This document shows positions 59,801 to 64,000 of a stretch of 64,000 bases of DNA, piece after piece (position 1 is the first letter of the stretch; each line of letters starts with the position of its first letter). Location: contig OU452226.1 of NCBI GenBank assembly GCA_911728455.2, forward strand, positions 19,795,938-19,859,937. The letters run 5' to 3'. The DNA comes from Marthasterias glacialis (lineage: Eukaryota > Echinodermata > Asteroidea > Forcipulatida > Asteriidae). A program made the translations under genes and the position numbers. The notes under the pieces were generated by a model. It saw only the letters and a program-made list of their open reading frames with translations. It searched no databases and was not told the origin of the DNA.

Positions 59801-62071
59801 TCGGAACCCCCCGGACCCACCTCGTGAATCCGCGCCTGCTACTTCATCAAACGAAAATCCCATCAGGTGCTATTAAAAAAACCAAAACAAAACACAAACT
59901 AGTAAATGCACTCTTTTAGCTTGTTTGTAAGCCCTAACGAGTAAATCCAATTAGTACATTGTATTTCGTGAATGAGTAACGAGAGAACGTCAACATGAAG
60001 TAGCTTGTGTCAATAAAGAATCAGCGGTAATCTGTCAAAACAAGACGCAAAATTGATTAATGTGTCAGGGAACCATCGTCTTGAATGATATTGTGGGGTT
60101 GTTACAGTTGTTCTCTGGAAGATAGAGCACACTTTTTTTCAAACCGTCTTTTTTTTTAAAGTAGGACTTTAGAGCGTAGAGCGAAATCTTTAATACTCTA
60201 CTGACTGTTGAATATTGTTGATGTTGTGTTCAGTCGTCATTTCATTATCAGTGTGATGGCTTTTTATATATGTATATATTTTTATATTATACATTTCTGG
60301 TAATGAAACCAAGGATGCCTCATAAGTGAACTTAATCACTGTAGCTCTCAAGCCGGAGGAAACCTGTAGATAAGGGTGCTTGCCATGTGAACCAGAAACA
60401 CCGGGGTAAACCCCTATACTCTTCCACGATAAGTGTTCTGGGTTCTTTTACGTGCACCTTTCCTAGTACACGGGACCTACGGCTTAATGTCCCATCCGAA
60501 GGACAAATTATCTAATTTTGTGTTTATGTTTTATTTCGACAAGAGTAATATGAAATAAATGTTGACGTGAATTATTAGAAATATTAATAAACACATCATC
60601 CGACTAACCTGTAAACACGTCGTCAAATCTCGCCGTCCCGTTTCAGTGTAAACAACGAAAATGGCTTAATGTATTTTTTCAGGGATTTTGTGCACGTCAT
60701 ATGCTTATTTTTATTACAGCAATCGTAATAACGGTGATCTGAAGGGGTCTTCAAATACTATCCTGTTGGTATTAGTGATGACGTTTTGGAGCCGGAAGTT
60801 CAGTGGAACGAATGTTCATGTGTGTATATATGTATACCATTCGTTTACATTGCGCTTCCGGCTCCGAAACGTCATCACTTACCAACGGGATACATGTACA
60901 TTCAACGTTGATAGTGATTGCAGACGGTGATATCTCTCTTGTGGATCGGCACTGTTATGAACTTACTAATCAGTGAGCTTTCAGATTGAAACTAATCAGT
61001 TTTGTTTTCGATAGTCACCAAACTTGTACTTTGTTTTGAGAGGAATGATCAATCATAGCTTATCAAGAATACACTTATATCCTCTTTACATGAGATTCAT
61101 CTTAAAGTGAAGTTCCACATCAAAACAGTCGACTATACTATATACTTTACCATACTATATATTTTACCATACTATATACGCTCCTATACTTTACCATATA
61201 TACTTTACTATACAATACTTTACTATAACTGACATTTAGACAGGCCTAGTCTTAAGCTTCCAAAATCAAGTGTTTCATTTAATTAATAGATGTTATAATT
61301 GCATCGGGAATATTATTTTTTGTTTTACTCCACACCGATGTGTGATACTGATAGTGATATTGCGTCACCCGCTGTTAATTGAGGGTTGGTACCAAATATT
61401 ATAGAGCGCCGTAGGCGCAAGATGGGCAACTCTGGCTGAAATGTGAAATCTCACTGGACGCCATTTCGGCAAGTGACTCTATTGATACAACACTGATACG
61501 TGCGGACCAGTGTAGACAATGACAATTGCTATCAATGGGAAACACAGGCATTCACTTGCCGAAATGGCGCCCATGCTTATTTCACTTTCCAACAGTAGAT
61601 AAAGGCCCAGTTCCCCATCTTGCGCCTACGGCGCTCTATTATCTTTGGCTGGTACTGGCCTTTTCACCGGGCACGCTCGGTGGTCTAGTGGTAGGACATC
61701 TGCTCTAGAATAGTGAGTGTCGTGGGTTCAAATCCCACCCGAGAAGCATGCCTGTGGAGTTCTGTCCACAGGATCTGGGAAAGCACCGACCATACGGTGC
61801 TTTCCACACATCGGTGTAGGGTGAAACACGTGCTGCATGTCGTGACGTATTTCCTGAAGCCTTATCAGATCCCCTGTCAGTGATGTTGCTGTTTCCTAAT
61901 AGTCGTTGTAACTATTTTGCTGTCGTGGGTTGTTTGTTTCAGAGGAGAGAGTATCCTGACGGGACGGTGAAGACAGTCTACCCAGACGGCCGCCAGGAGA
62001 CAAGATACTCCTCGGGAAGGATCCGAGTCAAAGATAAGGACGGTAGGATCGTCTTGGATAAGAAATGTTGA
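33519..62071 (+). CDS. CENPJ: CENPJ / CPAP / SAS-4 centriole assembly protein (20 coding exons)
   Basis: Exons: 33519-33717, 34507-34707, 35860-36068, 36302-36526, 37094-37228, 38801-39172, 39977-40234, 41007-41129, 42307-43000, 43660-43802, 45347-45499, 46735-46838, 50056-50149, 51448-51624, 52317-52726, 53678-53981, 55316-55456, 55918-55991, 57348-57543, 61943-62071. The joined frame is 4341 bp (1446 residues; human CPAP is 1338) with no stop and matching phases throughout. CPAP binds tubulin and STIL and sets centriole length at the procentriole. Seen here: '[10 protein letters not shown]' near the N terminus, a Q-rich coiled coil, the FLxxG tubulin motif, an acidic linker, a conserved coiled coil and the TCP10/G-box domain. 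The ATG at 33519 follows an acceptor at 33490; no in-frame stop separates them. Least certain borders: exon 3 acceptor, exon 4 donor (GTGTGG) and exon 16 donor (GTTGGT). Confidence 0.93.
34085..34109. repeat. 25-bp perfect palindrome in CENPJ intron 1
   Basis: 'GTTTTCGTCTCA', one C, then 'TGAGACGAAAAC': 12-bp perfect arms around one base. No surrounding element is recognised. Confidence 0.75.
34507..34707 (+). CDS. CENPJ: CENPJ exon 2: Gln-rich N-terminal coiled coil
   Basis: This encodes about residues 67-133, dominated by Gln, Leu and Glu ('[20 protein letters not shown]'), a strong predicted coiled coil. Vertebrate CPAP has a similar Gln-rich helix before its tubulin-binding region. The exon is 201 bp with both borders in phase 1. 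Codon use is CAG-heavy, giving a local GC increase. Confidence 0.85.
35051..35182. mobile_element. MITE, 'GGCTTTGGCTTAGGC' family, copy 2
   Basis: The left end holds repeated 'GGCTTTGGCTTTGGCTTAGG'; the right side has the inverse 'AGCCTAAGCCGGAGCC'. It is related to 26029-26162 and 43124-43261. It lies in CENPJ intron 2. Confidence 0.65.
37094..39172 (+). CDS. CENPJ: CENPJ exons 5-6: PN2-3-type tubulin-binding region
   Basis: Exon 5 (37094-37228) has '[20 protein letters not shown]', which corresponds to the capping helix segment of human CPAP. Exon 6 (38801-39172) has '[16 protein letters not shown]' (residues 340-355), matching the human FLKRGEG motif whose Phe and basic pair are needed for plus-end tubulin capping and microtubule destabilisation. 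Here Phe344 is kept, the basic pair is Arg-Lys rather than Lys-Arg, and Glu of GEG is Ser. The rest of exon 6 is Lys-rich and probably also contacts microtubules (inference). Confidence 0.85.
37835..38300. repeat. ~450-bp dispersed repeat, copy 1 (second at 44075-44530)
   Basis: Both copies share, in order and strand, 'GAGTGCARTGGTGAGAA', 'TGGAACGTTC', 'AAAATATTCTCTC', 'ATTCATTATTTGTTTT', 'TTCTGGCATCCA' and 'ACTTGGGTGTT'. The left third is itself palindromic around 'GGAATGTTCCC'. It lies in CENPJ intron 5. No coding capacity or terminal repeat was identified. Confidence 0.75.
39361..39630 (+). mobile_element. tRNA-derived SINE, family B, copy 1
   Basis: The core 'TGGTCTATTGATAAGACATC' (A box) and 'TGTGGGTTCAAATCC' (B box) is like a Glu/Gly-type tRNA. 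It is enclosed by an inverted pair, 'TTTTACCC...ACCAATGTGTG' at the left and 'CACATTGGTGTTGGGTAAAA' at the right. Copy 2 is at 61320-61835. It lies in CENPJ intron 6. Confidence 0.75.
41590..42075. repeat. Dispersed repeat, copy 1 (second at 44640-45190)
   Basis: It shares with 44640-45190 'ACAAAGCCAAGA', 'CTTGGCCGTRAGC', 'GGTTCACTCAGACT', 'ACCTCC', 'TGAGCCGAA' and 'AACAAA' blocks in the same order. A piece of the family also occurs inverted at about 40700-40870 ('CTTTGAGGGTACCGCTGGCA' on the minus strand). All three are in CENPJ introns. Confidence 0.65.
42307..43000 (+). CDS. CENPJ: CENPJ exon 9: long acidic low-complexity linker
   Basis: The largest exon (694 bp, about residues 575-806) is rich in Glu, Asp, Ser and Thr and ends in an acidic run around '[15 protein letters not shown]' before 'VFKKG'. 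No folded domain is visible. Vertebrate CPAP also has a poorly conserved acidic middle region ending in a serine/acidic patch. Minus-strand frames through this exon (for example 42594-42995) are Ser/Leu-rich shadows. Confidence 0.88.
43124..43261. mobile_element. MITE, 'GGCTTTGGCTTAGGC' family, copy 3
   Basis: The left 'AACCCTTTTC' and 'GGCTTCGGTTTTGGC' are mirrored by the right 'CCTAAGCCTAAGCC' and 'GAAAAGGGCC'. It lies in CENPJ intron 9, 124 bp after the exon 9 donor. Confidence 0.7.
44075..44530. repeat. ~450-bp dispersed repeat, copy 2
   Basis: The partner of 37835-38300, in CENPJ intron 10, same orientation, with several small indels. The divergence means it is an old dispersed element rather than a recent duplication of the locus. 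Confidence 0.75.
44640..45190. repeat. Dispersed repeat, copy 2
   Basis: Partner of 41590-42075; retains 'CTTTGAGAGTACCGCTGACA' and 'GCACCGGGATTATT' on the left and 'CACACTAACCCC' on the right. It follows almost directly after the 44075-44530 repeat in intron 10. Confidence 0.65.
45347..51624 (+). CDS. CENPJ: CENPJ exons 11-14: conserved central coiled coil
   Basis: Exons 45347-45499, 46735-46838, 50056-50149 and 51448-51624 encode about residues 854-1029. Landmarks are '[20 protein letters not shown]', 'LAKLRQERE', '[20 protein letters not shown]' and '[20 protein letters not shown]', closely following the vertebrate CPAP/TCP10 coiled coil used for dimerisation and partner binding. Splice borders are canonical (GTAAGA, GTAAAA, GTAAGA, GTAATA). 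Confidence 0.92.
45600..45870. repeat. Palindromic repeat in CENPJ intron 11
   Basis: Words such as 'TCTGCGCTT' and 'AAGCGCAGA', 'CTTACACAGTTAGC' and 'GCTAACACTGTAAGC' occur in opposite orientations. The right edge 'CATGAAATTGATCCCTG' resembles the 'CAATTTCATAGAGCTGCT' family. Boundaries are approximate. Confidence 0.5.
46917..47046. mobile_element. Palindromic MITE in CENPJ intron 12
   Basis: 'CAAGTAATAAACTACAAGGG' at the left mirrors 'CCCTTGTGGTTTATTACTTG' at the right, continuing into 'AAACTGACTGGG' and its inverse. 130 bp, no coding. Confidence 0.8.
47176..47300 (+). mobile_element. tRNA-derived SINE, family C, copy 2
   Basis: 'GGGAGACCGCCAAC', then A box 'TAGCTCAGTTGGTAGAGCGC' and B box 'AGATTCAAATCCC'. 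It matches 6130-6290 (-). The A box is that of a Val/Ala-type tRNA, but the acceptor stem is not complementary. Confidence 0.7.
48163..48758. repeat. Pair of 40-bp direct repeats, ~555 bp apart
   Basis: 'AAGAGTGTTTGAAACATCAC' with its leader occurs at 48163-48204 and 48719-48758 in CENPJ intron 12. The stretch between holds 'GTCGACTT' words and a 'CAATTTCATAGAGCTGCT' block near 48640. This could be an old insertion between duplicated ends. Confidence 0.55.
49075..49368. mobile_element. Palindromic 'CAATTTCATAGAGCTGCTTA' element
   Basis: It begins 'CCCAATTTCATAGAGCTGCT' and ends in the inverse 'AAGCAGCGCTATGAAATTGG'. Additional inverted 'GTGCTTACTGT' words lie inside. 294 bp, in CENPJ intron 12. 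Confidence 0.75.
49590..49752. mobile_element. MITE related to 11451-11597 and the 'GTGGATTTCACAAA' family
   Basis: Ends 'CAGCAGTCGATTTCACCAAA' and inverse 'TTTGTGAAATTGACTGCTGG'. The interior 'ATTAAGATTGATTCA' and 'CATCTTAAGATGG' matches the inverted copy at 11451-11597. In CENPJ intron 12; the remainder of this 3.2-kb intron (47300-50055) is otherwise AT-rich and unclassified. Confidence 0.7.
50887..51310 (-). mobile_element. tRNA-derived SINE, family A, minus strand
   Basis: Full length: (AAT)n tail at 50887-50907, 'GGGTTCTTTTACCGTGCATG' in the body, B box 'GGAACCCACACTCTGCTGAT' region and A box inverse 'CGCTCGGCCACGAC' at the right end. It lies in CENPJ intron 13, antisense to the gene. 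Confidence 0.88.
52317..52726 (+). CDS. CENPJ: CENPJ exon 15: Ser-rich linker with degenerate peptide repeats
   Basis: It encodes about residues 1030-1166. From about 52509 to 52715 the peptide contains about five imperfect copies of a 13-16 residue unit with a core like S-(D/N)-x-x-x-V-(K/R)-S-S, for example '[11 protein letters not shown]', '[11 protein letters not shown]', '[11 protein letters not shown]' and 'SDHEGLKTS'. The exon is disordered-looking. I know of no matching repeat in vertebrate CPAP, so it may be lineage specific. Confidence 0.8.
52993..53053. mobile_element. Minimal 61-bp MITE, 'CAATACACCGATCC' family, copy 5
   Basis: 'CAATACACCGATCCATAAAG' and inverse 'CTTAATGGATCGGTCTATTG' with almost no interior. 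It breaks the SINE between its B box and the 'TGTCCTTGAGCAAGACAC' segment, so it is younger than that SINE copy. Confidence 0.8.
53235..53383. repeat. Dispersed repeat, copy 2 (see 19285-19443)
   Basis: Same order of blocks as at 19285-19443. It interrupts the family A SINE, which resumes right after it, showing it is a mobile unit. Confidence 0.65.
54001..54130. repeat. 'GGCAAGGCCATTTTCA' dispersed repeat
   Basis: Contains 'GGCAAGGCCATTTTCAAATG', 'CACTTCCATTGGGAAA' and 'GGCACCAAGGCC'. Related sequence lies inverted at 56035-56215, at 63535-63700, and partly at 47460-47525. Its ends are not defined. Confidence 0.55.
54162..54540 (+). repeat. ~89-bp tandem repeat in CENPJ intron 16, 4 diverged copies
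   Basis: Units begin 'TTATTGTGTGCATGTT', pass 'AAGTCTTGTATCAAAGAT' and end 'GATTTGCTCTTTTTTCCACAG'. Matching words are at about 54201, 54291, 54381 and 54467. Each unit ends in a polypyrimidine run plus AG (54259, 54346, 54431 and 54520 or so), i.e. a splice-acceptor look-alike. The real acceptor is at 55315. The rest of the intron shows nothing. Confidence 0.75.
55316..62071 (+). CDS. CENPJ: CENPJ exons 17-20: TCP10/G-box domain
   Basis: Exons 55316-55456, 55918-55991, 57348-57543 and 61943-62071 encode the last 179 residues. They carry the repeated (F/Y)P(D/N)G turns of the G-box, a single-layer antiparallel beta sheet that binds the STIL/Ana2 proline-rich motif. Visible: '[16 protein letters not shown]', '[16 protein letters not shown]', '[19 protein letters not shown]', '[14 protein letters not shown]', '[16 protein letters not shown]' and the end '[19 protein letters not shown]'. 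This is the most conserved part of the gene and fixes its identity. Confidence 0.95.
56035..56215. repeat. 'GGCAAGGCCATTTTCA' dispersed repeat, inverted copy
   Basis: 'CCTTGGTGCCCCTTCCAATG' and 'TGAAAATGGCCTTGCCCCCT' are the inverse of blocks in 54001-54130. In CENPJ intron 18. Confidence 0.55.
56362..56755 (+). mobile_element. tRNA-derived SINE, family A
   Basis: 'GTGGCCAAGCTGTCTAGGGC' (worn A box), 'GTGGGTTCGAGTCCTGG' (B box), the 'AATGCACGTAAGAACCCAG' body, then 'GCGCTATATAAATGAC' and an (ATT)n tail. It defines the 3' end of the family better than other copies. In CENPJ intron 18. Confidence 0.88.
56875..57118. mobile_element. 'CTCTTAATGTAAAAGAGTG' MITE, copy 2
   Basis: 'ACTCTCTAAATGTAAAAGAG' at the left; the right end is worn ('TTACAGTTAGTTAGAGAGTA'). 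The 'TTGTCCGCCATGGCTCTT' centre matches 27686-28070. In CENPJ intron 18. Confidence 0.75.
57793..58080. repeat. ~148-bp tandem duplication in CENPJ intron 19
   Basis: 'TGTCTTTCATTTTGTC' at 57793 and 57941, and 'TGCTATTTGACCTTTCACCT' at about 57845 and 57993, give a 148-bp period over two units with roughly 85% identity by eye. Confidence 0.75.
58519..58874. repeat. (TATC)n microsatellite, about 355 bp
   Basis: Long (ATCT)n run with point variants and a few shortened units. Leu-Ile-Tyr-Leu and Leu-Ser-Ile frames through it are artefacts. A short (GA)n run sits at 58436-58450. In CENPJ intron 19. Confidence 0.95.
59233..59370. mobile_element. 'GTGGATTTCACAAA' palindromic MITE, copy 2
   Basis: 'ACCTGGGTGGATCTCACAAA' and inverse 'TTTGTGAAATCCACACCTGG' enclose inverted 'AGTCCTAACTTAGGACTAGT' words. 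It is clearly the same element as 3264-3400. Confidence 0.85.
59421..59660. mobile_element. 'CTCTTAATGTAAAAGAGTG' MITE, copy 3
   Basis: 'ACTCTCTAATTGTAAAAGAG' and inverse 'CTCTTTTACATTAAGAGAGT'. The left arm is shorter than the right, so this copy has an internal deletion relative to 27686-28070. In CENPJ intron 19. Confidence 0.8.
60382..60512 (-). mobile_element. SINE family A body fragment
   Basis: 'ACCAGAAACACCGGGGTAAA', 'GGGTTCTTTTACGTGCAC' and 'GTCCCATCCGAAGGAC' match the inverted family A body. The tRNA head is missing. Just left of it (60295-60375) is sequence shared with the nested SINE at 25486. Confidence 0.7.
60758..60892. mobile_element. MITE with ~38-bp inverted ends
   Basis: 'GTGATGACGTTTTGGAGCCG' with 'TATCCTGTTGGT' before it mirrors 'CGGCTCCGAAACGTCATCAC' followed by 'CCAACGGGATA'. 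The short loop is AT-rich. In CENPJ intron 19. Confidence 0.8.
61320..61835 (+). mobile_element. tRNA-derived SINE, family B, copy 2, split by a MITE
   Basis: A box 'TGGTCTAGTGGTAGGACATC' and B box 'TCGTGGGTTCAAATCCCACC', with outer inverted words 'CACACCGATGTGTG' and 'CACACATCGGTGTAGGGT'. The MITE at 61392-61648 lies between the left edge and the tRNA-like head. It ends about 110 bp before the last CENPJ exon. Confidence 0.75.
61392..61648. mobile_element. 'AGAGCGCCGTAGGCGC' palindromic MITE, copy 2 (intact)
   Basis: Ends 'TATAGAGCGCCGTAGGCGCA' and inverse 'TGCGCCTACGGCGCTCTATT', each with 'CCAAA' outside. Interior 'CGCCATTTCGGCAAGTGA' occurs in both orientations. 257 bp; the reference for the split copy at 25439-25945. 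Confidence 0.85.
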
Positions 62072-62774
62072 CGAATGTAAGGACTTGGGCTTTCCGATAG
62101 CCGGGGTACAATTATTTTGGTCGAGATGACAAAAGGCGGATGATGCTGTGCAAATATTTTTGTGAAAAAAAAGATATATCGACAATGTATCAGAAGAATG
62201 TACATGTTATTGCTGGCCAGTTTACCAGTGGTATATCTAGCTCCAGGGAACCAGGGAAGGTGGGGCTTTTGTCTCGCGTTGGGACAGGGTGGCGTTTTTG
62301 TTAGGTTCAAAGGAGGCTAATGTTACCGTTTATATAATTTTAAGAAATACTGACAGCATATGCCCAACATGTAGAGTTAAGTTACTGGGTGGTTTACCAG
62401 GGATTTGGTCACGAAATTGAGCGCGTGCTCAGAACATTACGTATGCAATTGAAATTGACCGGGTTTGTCTGCCGCCGCCTAGTGTTCCAAAGCCTCTCAG
62501 GCGTTGCCATGAAACGGTCCTGCTGCGCATGTCAGTATTTAAACATAAAGGGAAGACTCCAACAAAGTGCCTCTTGGGTGAAGTACGCCAGGGGGGAAAA
62601 GTCTAAAACTGAATATTGATGATTCTACTACCCGTATTTCCTCTCTTGACGTTAACTTTTTCACCATCCGAGGAAATGCCATGACTGATATATTGTGTAC
62701 AAATATTTATTGTTTACCTGTACAAGTTTGTTTATATTGTACAGCATAAGTCGTATAATTGCCTGTAAAGTATG

Positions 62775-62780
62775 AATAAA
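62775..62780 (+). terminator. Candidate poly(A) signal of CENPJ
   Basis: AATAAA about 700 bp after the stop codon at 62069-62071, the first canonical hexamer downstream of it. Cleavage near 62795-62810 would be expected. Inference from position. Confidence 0.55.
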
Positions 62781-62809
62781 CATGTCATGTTAAATATGCA
62801 TGACATAAA

Positions 62810-64000
62810 ACTATTGAATATATTATGATGCCTACATTTCACCAAGTTAGTATTGCTTTAAGCATTAGTGTGCTGGACTTGTGCACATGTTTGCATATGT
62901 TCATGTAGACATATAAAATTCATACGAAGTGCATTCGAAAGCCCCGGGTACATTGTATTTAGTCTTTTTAATAACAAATAAATACAAAATAAAAAAGAAA
63001 AAACGAACGGCAAATATTGTCAGTTGTTTATATAGTTATAATCAAATGTTTGTTTTTCTTTATTTCAGTCATGAACGTTCTCATTGTATTGAAAACATTA
63101 CCTTGTTATCACTAATGGTTGCTTTCATGAATAGACCTCTGCATTGAGTTGCTAAGGAAAAACCCTGGTAGAGGACTTAGGTGGGAGTCGAACCCACCAC
63201 CTCTTTCGCTTTTAGAGCAGGGAGTCTGGCCAGAGTCAAAAGTAGTTGGCCGGTACTACGATTTGCGCCATATATACATAATCTGTATAACCATATAAAT
63301 GTTGATATGATTGCAGTTAGTTACTTTCCTTGTTGCTGATTAACTTATCGCTGATGTAGTTTTCCAGATAACTGTTGAGATGCACTTGCTCACAAATTTT
63401 CTTGGAGTAAAGGAAGTTTCAAGTGAGAGAAATAGCCAACAAGCGGCTCATAACGAAGAATATGATAATGGGGGTTTCATCCTTGATGCCAGGGAGTTTT
63501 GCAGGACCGCCGGCCTTTTAGCCTTTATAATGATAACTGATACTTCACGGAGGCAACGGAGGCAGTTGCCTCCGTTGCCCCTGGTCATCGCCTTGGTGCC
63601 CTTAAAATGTTCCAGTACAAATTTACAATTTCCTCATAGAGGTGTCCTTTATCAAGAAGTAAATGCCTTGGTGCCCTTGCCCTTTCAAGAACGAAGCATG
63701 GCCTGGTTACGTCATCGATTTTTGAAAGAGAGTTGATCATTCCTAGCCTACAGTTTTCAATAAACACCTCATACAACTAACTTGTGAAGATGTCATCCAA
63801 TTCGGGTGTCACGTTTTACCGACAACAGCAAAAGACTTTGTTTCCTTTTTTGATGGCTTCAATCGAAATAAGCAATATAGATGGTGGGTGGTGGTGGTGA
63901 GGTGGGGAGAAGGGGGGGGGGTCTTCAAATGCGATTTTATTTTCTCGACTTTGACAGTATGTTCAAACTGGGTTTTTTTTCTGTGACGGATTCTGCTACA
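62810..64000. other. 3' flank of CENPJ
   Basis: No exon was recognised. It holds a tRNA-like fragment at about 63172-63260 on the minus strand (T-arm 'GTGGGTTCGACTCCCAC'), a 'GGCAACGGAGGCAGTTGCC' / 'CCTTGGTGCCCTT' repeat block at 63535-63700 related to 54001-54130, and a G-rich run near 63905-63920. Confidence 0.55.
63172..63260 (-). mobile_element. tRNA-like SINE fragment
   Basis: Minus strand reads a good T-arm ('GTGGGTTCGACTCCCAC') preceded by 'CTCTAAAAGCGAAAGAGG', but no convincing A box or acceptor pairing, so a SINE relic is likelier than a tRNA gene. Confidence 0.5.

Overview
The window is eukaryotic nuclear DNA from an animal: small phase-compatible exons with GT-AG introns, very dense short interspersed repeats, and two recognisable gene families. 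The species cannot be fixed from sequence alone. An echinoderm or similar marine invertebrate is my best inference, from duplicated secreted ependymin-related genes, a deuterostome-like CENPJ/CPAP protein, and a genome crowded with palindromic MITEs and tRNA-derived SINEs.

Left edge (1-2727): a 79-bp satellite array, about 34.5 copies, with local higher-order structure. It lies just downstream of the third exon of a minus-strand ependymin-related gene (coding exons 1-3 at 8104-7996, 4763-4606, 3621-3537), whose later exons are not in the window. About 4.5 kb away, head to head, is a complete plus-strand paralogue (12657-24048, six coding exons, 215 codons). Exon 2 is 158 bp in both and the intron phases agree, so the two are duplicates. 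Their introns carry MITEs, an antisense RLE-type LINE ending in a long (TTG)n tract, and a ~690-bp hairpin element with a nearly perfect 160-bp core arm.

Middle (24-31.6 kb): no gene seen. It holds decayed LINE RT sequence, several palindromic MITEs (one with a SINE nested inside), microsatellites and unclassified DNA.

Right half (about 31.7-62.8 kb): one large plus-strand gene for the centriole protein CENPJ (CPAP/SAS-4). Twenty coding exons join in frame to 4341 bp (1446 residues), with an N-terminal Q-rich coiled coil, the tubulin-binding PN2-3-type region, an acidic linker, the conserved long coiled coil and the C-terminal TCP10/G-box beta-sheet domain. Nearly every intron carries interspersed repeats, many in two or more copies. 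The last 1.2 kb is downstream flank.

I found no CRISPR array, operon or phage-like system. The unusual content is repeat architecture: satellite HORs, nested transposons with readable target duplications, long hairpins in transcribed introns, and a tandem intronic repeat that multiplies splice-acceptor-like sequence.
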